60,000 bases of DNA, taken from NCBI RefSeq assembly GCF_030272615.1, contig NC_081414.1:2855501-2915500 (forward strand). Direction: 5' to 3'. The DNA is from Cryptomeria japonica (lineage: Eukaryota; Streptophyta; Pinopsida; Cupressales; Cupressaceae). This document shows, one piece after another, positions 45,465-54,479 of this stretch. Made by a program: the position numbers and the translations under genes. Position 1 is the first letter of the stretch. The number at the start of each line of letters is the position of its first letter. The notes under the pieces were generated by a model. It worked only from the letters and a program-made list of their open reading frames with translations, was not told the origin of the DNA and did no database searches.

Positions 45465-45850
45465 TACGATGGAGTGGTCTGTCATACGGTGGTTGAGAAG
45501 GTCGTACGGTGGATGTTGTCCCGCCGAGTTCTACCCTCAGAGGCCGGTGACCTCCGTCGACGGTGGTGCACCGTATAGTGTCTCACCGCACGGTGGTGCA
45601 CTAGGCGGTGGTGCACCGGATGGTGTCCCACCGCACGGTGGTGCACAAGGCGGTGGTGCACCGGACGGTGTCCCACCGCACGGGGCCCCACCGGACGGTG
45701 CCCCACCGCACAGTGGTTCAGCGGACGATGTCCCACCGCACGGTGGTGCACCAGACGATGGTCGACCGTTGTGGTTCCATCGTACAGTGCCCCACTGCAC
45801 GGTGGTCTCCCGTGGTGGTTCCACCGTACGGTGGTCCCACCACCACTTGC
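45465..45850. repeat. 15-bp palindromic, CpG-rich tandem array
   Basis: Units alternate between CACCGGACGGTGTCC and CACCGCACGGTGGTG; the core CACCGNACGGTG is palindromic. In the middle at least seven units follow each other in exact 15-bp phase. GC content is far above the surroundings. Because 15 is divisible by 3, several frames on both strands stay open, producing HHRAVGH-like and GGAPDGV-like repeat ORFs that I regard as artefacts. Confidence 0.85.
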
Positions 45851-46081
45851 AAAAAATATATATATTTATTCATTTTTTATTTTCCTAATCTAATTGTCCA
45901 GAGAGTCTTCGGCTCGGGTCCCGTGCCTCTAGGATCACCCTTCATCCTTCTCAGTTTGCCTTGCCCGAGCATCCCACACTTTTCTCCTGTGCCTCTCAAG
46001 TCGCCTGCCCGGCCTCTCGGGTCCCCCTCCGAACTCTCAAGTGTCCTTCCAGCCTCTCGAGTCCCCTGCGTGCTTCTCGTG

Positions 46082-46333
46082 CTAGGGTTTCAATTTGGAC
46101 CCGTTGATGGCAAGTCTATTTTCAATGGCCATCCGAAGACCTGGAACCATAAATTCTACAGGAACCACGGTCTCCTTCCCGTACATAAGAAGGAGAAGAA
46201 TAAAGATTTTGAAGGTTGCGGCCTTCCACACAGGGTTCCAATCATTGCCGACACGAATGATCTTGGGATTATCTACGTCACCGAGGTTTGGGGCGTCTCC
46301 CTTCCAATATTCTGTGTATTCCGACAGGTACAC
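46082..46333 (-). pseudogene. Fused RT N-terminus and integrase C-terminus of the gypsy pol
   Basis: Residues 24-43 (KIIRVGNDWNPVWKAATFKI) match the segment before gypsy reverse transcriptase, and residues 50-74 (MYGKETVVPVEF and VPGLRMAIENRL) match the end of integrase. The join lies near 46200, so about 3 kb of pol has been lost with the frame kept. No catalytic residue of RT or integrase remains. Confidence 0.8.
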
Positions 46334-46378
46334 CTCCTCTGTTACTTGCTCTGGTTCCTCTACTTCGGGCCTGTAGCT

Positions 46379-47545
46379 CTAGAACATTTCATAATCCTCC
46401 ATCTGCCAGTGGAAGAGCCCGTTCAATGACCCCGTCTCATCCTCAGAGCACTCTCCTAGTTTGAGAATCCCTTCGTCGTTGGGCTCCCTGTAGCCCTGTC
46501 CTTCGTCCCTCAGGTCGCCTTCTCCTTCACCCTCCGATACCGAAGATGATGCCAGTTCCTCACTAACCACCTGCGTCCCAAGGTCTATGATAAACTTCCT
46601 TCCTCCATTCTCCATAGATAGAGTGTTCTTCTTCCAGTTGTGGGTAGCCTTGGCTGCCACCAGCCACCCTCTCCCTAAGATCGCATCATACCCTTTTTTC
46701 TTTAGTAGGATTACCACAAAGTCCAATATGAAGGGTTGCGTCCCAATGGTAACTTGCTGGCCCATCAGTGTCCCGATGGGTTTGATTCCATGTTGATCTG
46801 CTCCCAGCAGATTGAATGTAGATGGCCACAACGTCAGCTTCCGCTAGGTTTCTTTTGGAAGAACATTCACTCCTGATCCACCATCGACGATGGTATCGGT
46901 TATAATGGTGCCAAGGATACCCATCTCCACAATGGTCGGGTTCCTTCCAGTGTTAACTGCCAGCAGCCTGGGGTCTATTGCAGACCCCCCAGGAACATCT
47001 GTGCGGTGGTTGGTATTGGTGCGTGGTTGGGAGAGATTATTCAGCAGCGCCGTTCGTAATTGAGGCATCGTCTAGAGGAGGTCGTGTACCTTCATAGGCA
47101 CCTCCAGTTTTAAAATTTGATTTAGTATAGCCTCCTCCGCCTCCGATCGGCTGGAAGTACCCACCGTACCCTTCACCTTCGCCCCCTCTCATATCTCTTT
47201 CTCAATTTCTTCCCGTGCTTCCCGTACCCTTCGCTTCTCCATCTCCGAATCTGGGCACATTGCTTGTCTAGCTTGGGTGCGGGTTACGGCTAGCACTTCC
47301 TCTTCTTTGGTTTCCTCGATATTGAGCAAGTTGACACCAGACTTCAAGCAGGTGGCGTCTTCGTGGTCTCCCGGTCCGCACCATTTGCACAAATATTGTG
47401 TGGCCTCTCCCTTCGGGCAGTCTCAGGCGAAGTGCCCCCACTGGCTGCACGCTCTGCATTGTATCATCGGTCGGCCTTTGGAGTCGTATTGGATCCGGCT
47501 CCTTGTATTGTTATTATTGTTGTTTCGTCCTCCCCACCGGTTATC
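46379..47545 (-). pseudogene. Gypsy gag C-terminus and protease (several stops)
   Basis: Continues the gag frame after a TGA at 47546. Two more zinc knuckles follow: CRACSQWGHFA-stop-DC (TGA inside, near 47410) and CKWCGPGDHEDATC (near 47388-47345). Protease has IVDGGSGVNVLP near 46880, with Asp-Gly-Gly replacing the usual Asp-(Ser/Thr)-Gly, as in some plant gypsy groups, and AILGRGWL further on. A TAG near 46845 and others break it. Confidence 0.8.
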
Positions 47546-48913
47546 TCAGTAGCCTCCCGATGTTGCATTGTTGTTCGCCGGGGAGCTGTCGGTACCGCCC
47601 GACGTAGTTGGTTGTTCCTGCATAAGCAATACTTGTTGGTTTCGTGTTTTCATGTTGTATGGGCATTCCCTGGTGGGATGCCCCATCAACTGGCATATAT
47701 CACAATAGGCTTTCTTTGGGCAGGAGCCTTTCGTGTGGTCGTCCGTCTTACAATCCATGCACCAAAGCTCCCCTTCGTCAGTCTTACTCGAACCTCCCTT
47801 CATAACCTTCAGCTCATTCATCATCCTCAGCATGTCCTTCTGCAAGGCTTGCACCTTTTTGCCGGACTCACCATCACTGTTGCTTCCCTCGAAAGAGTCA
47901 TCATCCTCGGACGAGCTATCCTTCTTCTTTTTCTTCTTGGATGTCTTGGTCTCGCTCTCGAGATCCATCGCTCTATTATATGCATCTTCGTACGAGGTTG
48001 GTGGAACAATTTTCATCTTCCTCCGGAGGGAGTTTTTCAGTCCCTCCACGAGCCATCTCTTTTTCAAACCATCCACTGGTTGACTCTCCATTTTCCCCAA
48101 TAGTTCCTTGAGCCGCTGACTATAGGCTCGGACCGTCTCGTTCTTGTTTTGCTTTGTGCCATAGATTTCGGCTACTATTTCATTGTCATCTCTAAGGAGG
48201 CGAAACTCTATCTCAAACTCCTTCAGGTTGGGCCATGTGCCGACTTTGGTCTTATCTGTATCGGAGTACCAGTCAATGGCCACTCCCCTTAAGGTTGCTG
48301 GAAATTGTGTTATCCATTCATCCTGGTCAGTAACACCATTCGTTGACCATATGGTTTCGCAAGTGAGGCAATGGCGGACGGGATCTTCCTTCCCGTCGCC
48401 GTTGAACTTCGACAGCTTCTGCTTACTTGCCATCCCACTGCTGGGTCTCACTCCTCTGGTGCCTTGTGTGCTTGTACCTAGTGATCCTCCACCTCCGCCT
48501 CCGCCTTCGCCTCCTGCACCTGACCCTCCACTCGTGGGTCCTCCAGAGAAGGTTGTTGACCCCGAACCGAACAAATTGCCTTCCGTACGGTACCCTTGTG
48601 CGCCCCCAACACCGTCGGCCATACCGTCACCTTCGGTCGTCTCCCTCCGATTGTCCTCTGAAATGGACAAGTTCTTTAGTAGGTCTCTGGTAGCGTCGAT
48701 CAGGTTTAGACTTCGCCTTGTTTGTTCCACCAACTCTTCGCGACTTCTTACCCTACGATGGTATTCTGGCGAACTATAGAGTTCTCCTTCGGCACCCTCC
48801 GTGACTCCTAGGTTCCCTTCGGGCAACCCTACGACAGTGTAGAGAGTGTAATTATCTCCGTCTATCTCTGCCTCCGCAACCTCCATGACACCTCCTGGGT
48901 TCCCTTCAAGCAA
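47546..48913 (-). CDS. Gypsy gag (capsid and first zinc knuckles), 455 codons
   Basis: An acidic, Gly-rich N-terminus (about residues 1-160) precedes the retrotransposon gag domain (about 165-300; KFNGDGKEDPVRHCLTCETI, FPATLRGVAIDWY). A lysine-rich linker follows, then two knuckles of the CX2CX4HX4C type (CMDCKTDDHTKGSC and CDICQLMGHPTREC). Gag coats the element RNA and forms particles. The ORF ends at a TGA that probably arose from CGA, since two more knuckles follow in frame. The start is the first Met; the true start may lie upstream. Confidence 0.85.
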   Translation of the reverse strand: MLEGNPGGVMEVAEAEIDGDNYTLYTVVGLPEGNLGVTEGAEGELYSSPEYHRRVRSREELVEQTRRSLNLIDATRDLLKNLSISEDNRRETTEGDGMADGVGGAQGYRTEGNLFGSGSTTFSGGPTSGGSGAGGEGGGGGGGSLGTSTQGTRGVRPSSGMASKQKLSKFNGDGKEDPVRHCLTCETIWSTNGVTDQDEWITQFPATLRGVAIDWYSDTDKTKVGTWPNLKEFEIEFRLLRDDNEIVAEIYGTKQNKNETVRAYSQRLKELLGKMESQPVDGLKKRWLVEGLKNSLRRKMKIVPPTSYEDAYNRAMDLESETKTSKKKKKKDSSSEDDDSFEGSNSDGESGKKVQALQKDMLRMMNELKVMKGGSSKTDEGELWCMDCKTDDHTKGSCPKKAYCDICQLMGHPTRECPYNMKTRNQQVLLMQEQPTTSGGTDSSPANNNATSGGY

Positions 48914-49201
48914 CCCCTCGGCCGGTCGTCCCTCGGCAAGCTACCTTAGCCTACGCCTTCGTTCTATTTGTTGTCTGAGATTCAACGCTCTTTGTGCCAC
49001 TTCCCATTCATCAATTTGTATCTTTTTATTTTTGTCCTTATTTAGTATATTGGGCATAAATCACTTCCGTACATAGCAAGCACACACCATGTACACAAAA
49101 AAAAAACTTTTATTATTTTCCCTTTCGGCCACAATTTATGTCAACATTGTGTCGGGATTATTACAGGGTTCAATTTCCCCTTCGCCTCTTGCCATCACGC
49201 T

Positions 49202-49590
49202 CTACGTCCCAACGACGATTGTTTTCTTCATACTGTTGGAGGACCTGTTGGCGTCGCTCCTCACAAGCAATCTCCTCCAGGCGGGTTCGCTTGCCTGTGC
49301 AAGCAACCAGGGGAGGTGGTTCATCAACCGATTCACTGTGGGGCTAACTTCCAATGCGGTCCCCACGGCACTTGTTGGGACTTCAGCCTCCGTGGCCTCT
49401 CTTCGAACATAGGTCTCGATGGCTACCTGAAGCAGGATTGAGAATTCCCTTGTTGCAGTGTCCTCTCCATCGTAGAGTTCCGTTTGTGCGTCGTCGGCCT
49501 CTCGGTTAATCTCACCGATGGTTAGGCCCATCATGTCCGTACGCCATCCGCTCCTTCCTTTCCCGAGTATGTCTAGGCAACGGCGCCAAA
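49202..49590 (-). other. Leader ORF between primer site and gag, uncertain
   Basis: The frame is open for about 130 codons from the primer site (GLTIGEINREADDAQTEL...). The ATG lies at the LTR/PBS border, so translation from it is doubtful. It may be upstream gag sequence separated by stops, or chance. Confidence 0.3.
49576..49590 (-). other. Primer binding site of the gypsy element
   Basis: The minus strand reads TTTGGCGCCGTTGCC directly after the LTR end. TGGCGCCGTTGCC is the common plant gypsy primer site (tRNA-Asp type). Confidence 0.92.
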
Positions 49591-49910
49591 TGTTTGCCAC
49601 CTACGGGTAAACGATTAAATGCAGGAAGTAAATGCACATAACAGAATTGAAATATATTAAAGAACCAGTTTCTATATTAATTCAACAGTCCATATACATC
49701 AAGTGCTTATAACATTAAACCTAGATACCACTATCATGATGATACTAAGAAGGAAAGGTATGCAATATATAATACCTGAAGGGTTGCGACCAACCGTCGT
49801 GTCCAACTGCCCTTCGAGACGACTAACTAACTGACTGTTGTAACTCATTATTAACGACGACAACATAAACATAATATGACAACATAACATAATGATTATT
49901 CTCGGCAACA
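49591..49910 (-). repeat. 5' LTR of the gypsy element
   Basis: 320 bp, TGTTTGCCAC to CTCGGCAACA on the plus strand, direct repeat of 43970-44253, next to the primer site and followed by the TSD AATGC. Confidence 0.92.
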
Positions 49911-52345
49911 AATGCCAAGTGAGTTACTCGCCCAATTATTCTCCAACGAGTTTTTGAAAAACTCACAGCGACTTTTTCCTATAAAACTTGCAAATAAATG
50001 CAAAAAATTGCGAGTATTGTATTAAAAACCCGTCCAAATTCATATAATTTATCTTTTCTTGCTTTCAATTAAAAAACTCTATTTCATTGGTGGTAAAGGT
50101 TTCAAAGGCCTTAATTGCATTGCCCCCAAACCCCACGAGGGGTGCTACCCTCGATCCCGTTGGGGGTGTTGCCCCCAAACCCCCACAAGGGGTGCTGCCC
50201 CTTGACCCTGTTGGGGACATTACCACCAAACCCCCACAAGGGGCACTGCCCCTTGACCCTGGTAGGGGCATTGTCCCCAGACCCCCATGAGGGGCAGTAC
50301 CCCTCAACCTCATTAGGGTCTCCACTCCCAAATCCCCATTAGTTATTAGAATCTGCAAGGTTACCGGGAGACAGGGGTACTTGGAGACGCTAGAGACTAG
50401 TACCGATACTAGTACGGCTAATTTTCAAAAATAGGAGATGGGGGTACTTTGAGATGCCAATTTTTTCTAATATAATTTAATAATTTCTAGAAAATATCAT
50501 GACATGGAACTTTGAAAACACAAACAGTGGTAAAGTTTAATGTTATATTTAAAATTGAACAAAAGTTGAAATTAAAATTGCTTACACTACTAGTACCATA
50601 GCCAATCTAAATGGCATGTGCATTGGGAAGTTTCCGGAGACATTTCTAGTAACGGAGACGCATCTTTGTCTCTGGTACGCATCTCAGGGGGTAGGAGACG
50701 CATCTCCTAGTAAAGTAGAGAATCTGTCAAATATAAAACTTGATTACAATGAGGGGGTGACGGGGAATTGAGATATAACTCTCGAATGTGCCTACTTAGG
50801 TGTTATTATTGCATAACTTGCCAAAAATCTTTTTAGATGAGGCAAATTCTACCTATGACATGGCTAGTTGAAGTGGCATTATAACTCATTTAGAGTTGAA
50901 CTTGTTTCTTGGTCTATGGTATGTATTAAATTCTAATTTTGATTTTTATATGATGGAATTTAGTAATATGCTAACTACTGTTAGTTGCACTTTTATTGCC
51001 AACACGTCATGCATGGTGTCAACAACTAAAGCTAACTAAATAGTCAACTGATTTATCAATACAGTCGTTTGTGCATCTCAATTACTTGGTCCAAAAAAAC
51101 TCAACTCCTTACCAAACAGCTGTTCTACAATTAACTCAACTTCTGGATAATAACACCAACTGTTCTAACAGTTAGAATATTCACTGCTTTCCACAGTTAT
51201 TGGAAAAACTCTTAATCACAATGAGCATAATTTATTTAATGTGTGTATTCACAAAAATCACAACAGGAGCGACAAAACATAATCATCGATGAGATAAAAA
51301 ATATCTATATTTTTCCATGTTTAGCAAAATTAATTGGAAAGGACAAACCGCCTCTTGTTGTATAAAATGAAGCTATCTATGTTAAGGTCTTCAATCACTA
51401 ATCACTCATCCATTTTGTTGATAGGCCACAAATTGTGGCTCAAAACATTGATTTGGAAAGTTTCTAGCCAATGTGTCCTTAGATTGTGGAAGCTTGAAAT
51501 TATTGTGAACAATGATATACATTAGGTTATGACAGATATTTCTGGTAGACAACAACCCTGCCAACAACTCAAAATCAAGATAGGTCTATGTACATTTCTT
51601 CTCAATTAGCCATTCCCCACAAAGCATAACATCTTATTTGTTAAATCATAGCATGTCTAACAAAATGCCTAATCACCTGACAACACATATCCCGATATTC
51701 AGAGAGGTAAGAAGGCATCCTTGTAACAATGCTTGAAACCCAGTAGTAGTTAAAGGGGATGGAATAGGGCCATACAGCAAAGTAATTGGCCAACGAATTT
51801 CACCTACATTAATGATGGTAGCCCTACGCCAAGATGTGGGAGTGAATTCAACCATTTCTAACAAGGAGACAGATCAGGCAAAAGAGTTGCCTCTATAGGG
51901 CCAGCCTCGGGTGAAATAATTTCCTCCACAGGGCCAGCCCCAAAAATTGTAAGCATGGGCAATACTGAAGGCAATGGCTGCCCAACACTCCCACCGAGGA
52001 ATTCTCTGATCTATCAATCCAATTAATATCCAAGGCATGAAGAATTTCCATAGCATCCCACACCTTGTTTCAGTATTGTTCTAAATGGGAGCTATCTCCC
52101 AATCATTACTGATGTGCATCAATGCTATCTCTCCTGCTCCAAACCACTCTCGCAGTGACCAGTAAGACGAGCGCCTCTGCCTTTTGCCTATGTCCACAGG
52201 CTTCCCCAGCCTGAATCCTCCTTCACTCAGGAACGCAATTCGTTTGCTCTAGAGCCAAAGGAAGGGTGAATCAGAAGGCATCAATATGTATGTCCAGTAA
52301 TGTTTAATCAGTGAGCCAACTACGAGCATTGAATTTGGCATGTAT
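49911..52345. other. Intron sequence with repeats, no gene recognised
   Basis: 49911-50100 continues the ACTCGC-rich element split by the gypsy. 50350-50720 has several GGAGACGCATCTCC-like palindromic words, possibly another TIR element, without ends I can fix. 50760-52345 has only short ORFs, none recognised. Confidence 0.45.
50119..50320. repeat. GC-rich tandem repeat, about 50-bp unit x4
   Basis: Four units starting near 50119, 50168, 50219 and 50270, each GCCCCCAAACCCCCACAAGG followed by GGTGCTGCCCCTTGACCC. Each has internal GGGG...CCCC palindromes. The same family occurs once, inverted, at 45090-45150. Confidence 0.85.
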
Positions 52346-52703
52346 TTTTTTGATGAAATAGTTCCGTATTTATTAACCAAGAAAAATACATACAGCCTAT
52401 CCTAAATAATAGAGACCGAAAAGCATCATGCCCCAAAAGACCAACAAACCAGTAAAGCCAAGAAACGAAGGATCAGACAACCCCAAAAGGAAGCAGCCGT
52501 CATACTCTCCCACCCCCTGCCTAAAACAAAAAAGGCGGCCCTCTACAACATCACAAAACAAAATTCATAACAAATTTACACAACTAAAAGTATAAAACAA
52601 ACGCTAGGAAGGGTGTCCCTGTCATGAGGTTATCCCATCCTCCCTAAAACAGGCCCTTTCCATCATCCACAGGCTCCCATATTGATTTGCCGGTCGCAGT
52701 GTT
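52346..52703 (-). mobile_element. LINE 3' end, 5'-truncated
   Basis: The minus strand ends GGTTAATAAATACGGAAC followed by TATTTCATC and seven A's, the style of a plant LINE tail. The flanks AATTTGGCATGTA (left) and AAATTAGCATGTC (right) match at 10 of 13 bases and may be a decayed TSD. No coding sequence is left. It lies only 140 bp from exon 1. Confidence 0.55.
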
Positions 52704-52843
52704 AATTAAATTAGCATGTCAGTGCGCTCTAAGATGTCTATTTCCAGATTAAAAACCAAAAACTCAGATACTCTGCAATGGTTAAGAAATATTAATTCAA
52801 CAATTGCTAACATATAACGAAGAATCATCGTTTAAGAAGTAAC

Positions 52844-53137
52844 CTTTTCAACTCGGTACTGATCATCAGGAGTAGCGTTAGCTCCTCTGTCTAAGGGCGC
52901 AATTGCTTGAAGCAGCTCCTCTTTCACTACTGCCCTGTCTTTTTTCTTCGAAAACGGAAACAGGGACGCCTGCGCCTTCACGGGCCTAGAAATACAAATA
53001 GCCACGCTCAAATAGTTCACATTGCTTCTGGTAAAAGTATCCACATTCAAACGCGAAACCCTTCCTGTGAGTGGCGCAGTTGGTTCATTGAGCACCAGTG
53101 CGCTCTGAAGTGGATGATGAATGCATTTGATGGCCAT
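52844..53137 (-). CDS. Plastid-lipid-associated protein (fibrillin), exon 1
   Basis: 98 codons from the ATG at 53135-53137 (context GAGAGGATGGCC, plant-like) to VEK, followed by the donor GTTACT. Residues 1 to about 60 are rich in Ser, Thr, Arg and poor in acids (for example RVSRLNVDTFTRSNV), a likely chloroplast transit peptide. Residues 72-98 (KEELLQAIAPLDRGANATPD and DQYRVEK) are the conserved N-terminal block of the fibrillin domain. Exon 2 at 8638-8751 continues in phase 0. The AIAPLxRGAxATPDDQ block points to the FBN3/PAP4-like group, but that assignment is from memory of the family. Only about 136 codons of an expected 230-300 are in the window. Confidence 0.9.
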
Positions 53138-53276
53138 CCTCTCTTTGTGGCGAGGGAAATTCCAAAATAGCAGAATCCCCTCTACACCATTGCGCTCGTG
53201 TAAATGTAAGTGGCATTGCGAGTTTGCTCGCGTGGCACACGAGGTGCCACATCCCGAAATCTATCTGCCATCCTCA

Positions 53277-53293
53277 CCTATTATATATTTTGC
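53277..53293 (-). promoter_or_regulatory. TATA box of the fibrillin gene
   Basis: The minus strand reads AAAATATATAATAGG about 145 bp upstream of the ATG, giving a likely transcription start near 53250. Just downstream lies an inverted repeat TGGCACCTCGTGTGCCA (53235-53252). Upstream TE sequence begins about 1.2 kb away. Confidence 0.6.
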
Positions 53294-53299
53294 TCCTGT

Positions 53300-54479
53300 A
53301 ACTTAACAGACCTTATCTCTTGGGTGGTTGTTGCTTCGTTATATTTTGCCCTTCGCGTTTCCCACATCAAAAGTTAACGAGATTTAATATTCGTTTGAAA
53401 GACCTAGACTTGTCGCCTCCAAACGATTTGATTCGTTTCTGCTTGCACTTTTGTTTTTTAATGGCCTTTTATATTATAGAAGAATATTACATTATTAAAG
53501 AAAAATTTAAAATATATTTAAAAATACAAATAAAATAAAAGTTAAAAAGATAGTTTTATTGATAAAAACAAAGTCAACTATTTCCCCTATGTAAATCAAA
53601 AGACCAAAATAAGGAATACTAAATTTTGAAGGAGAGTTAACCTAGTATGCTATGTAAGCTAATTAATCAATGTAATTAATAAACATGAAATATTAAAATA
53701 TTGAATGTTAATTTAGAAAATTAAATTTAGTTTGTGAAATAATAAAGATTAAGATTTTATGTAATGTATAATGTTGATTTATTTTTATAATTAAAATGGA
53801 TGCTTTCATTACGATATGTATCTTAGTATTATAATAGTTTTGAAATTGTTTAAAGATTTATTTTTTTTGCAAATTTAATTTCTTGGTTTCCACAGAATTT
53901 CAAGGGACATTTGAATCTAGAAAATAAGGTTATTTTAATTCACCCTCATAGAATTGTAAGGGGACATTGTCCATGTTCAACTCACTACTTACTAAAGAAA
54001 TGATCCAATATGTGGAAACAATTTGTAACCCATAGGAATGAACCTACATATAATAGACAGACGCAACATATTTGGTCATGATATATGTTCTTTGTCATTG
54101 TTAACGACTAGCAATATTGAAAGTACTCTAGGGAAAGAAAAAGAATATCCATTTGATGTGTTGTGAATGTTATTTTCTAACTTCTACGAGTTTGGAGGCG
54201 AAGCGAAAGAGCAAAAGAAAAACATATAGTTTGCAATAAGGGTGTGGTGAAGGACGCACAGGCCCTCCTCCATTGAGGTTTGATTCGCCCTGCTAGTAAG
54301 TGGCCTTTTTACAGTCTAAGTCTTTTCCTTGTTCAATGTTATGTTGTGTTGAATTATTTATTGCATATGGTTAGTTGTTTAAACTTTGTTCTCCTCCCAT
54401 GTGTATTTATTGTGGGATGTGCACTTGCATTTATGAAATTTGGCTTAGTGGTGTACTATGCATTTAATAGATGATGGCC
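53300..54479. other. Upstream region of the fibrillin gene, no gene recognised
   Basis: AT-rich, with no TE domain or RNA gene seen. This is the probable promoter-proximal region of the host gene. A short ORF (53320-53538) is not recognised. Confidence 0.45.

Larger units (their letters stand above)
44314..46081 (-). pseudogene. 3' region of the gypsy element with coiled-coil ORF remnants and foreign repeats
   Basis: From about 44760 to 44314 the minus strand has pieces such as LVDAETEKCVLQRSLVKAQE and MVAEKGFQARMQQVYEFHAR, heptad-like and probably coiled coil, broken by stops. Some gypsy lineages carry such an extra ORF after integrase. Between lie a 55-bp tandem duplication (45143-45250), the GC-rich repeat at 45090-45150 and the 15-bp array at 45465-45850. 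Function unknown. Confidence 0.4.
43970..49910 (-). mobile_element. Ty3/gypsy retrotransposon, internally deleted
   Basis: Two direct LTRs, a TGGCGCCGTTGCC primer site, gag with zinc knuckles, protease and the end of integrase lie in order on the minus strand, and a G-run polypurine tract precedes the 3' LTR. The TSD is AATGT (43965-43969) and AATGC (49911-49915), one change. Reverse transcriptase, RNase H and most of integrase are missing: the frame jumps near 46200 from an N-terminal RT segment to the integrase C-terminus. It is thus a deletion derivative that could only move in trans. Several stops are CGA to TGA, typical of methylated CpG decay. Confidence 0.9.
8752..52843 (-). other. Intron 1 of the fibrillin gene (about 44.1 kb)
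   Basis: On the minus strand the intron starts GTTACT after the exon 1 codons for VEK and ends CAATCAG before the exon 2 codons for IAQD. The encoded VEK-IAQD junction matches the fibrillin family, where an (V/I)(D/E)xIA block is contiguous. Everything between is transposable elements and repeats. Introns this size are known from conifer and other gymnosperm genes. An assembly join error could imitate this, but the perfect TSDs inside argue for ordinary contiguous DNA. Confidence 0.85.

Noticed and set aside
45469-46429. ORFs of 139, 95, 89 and 273 codons with HHRAVGH or GGAPDGV repeats
   Set aside because: They come from the 15-bp palindromic array, which keeps several frames open on both strands.
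47363-48779. Plus-strand ORFs of 246, 116 and 198 codons
   Set aside because: They are antisense shadows of the gypsy gag ORF at 47546-48913, which has the recognisable gag domain and zinc knuckles.
51673-52056. Minus-strand ORFs of 63 and 60 codons (tryptophan-rich)
   Set aside because: I could not connect them to any family or to splice sites; they may be decayed TE sequence and are left unannotated.
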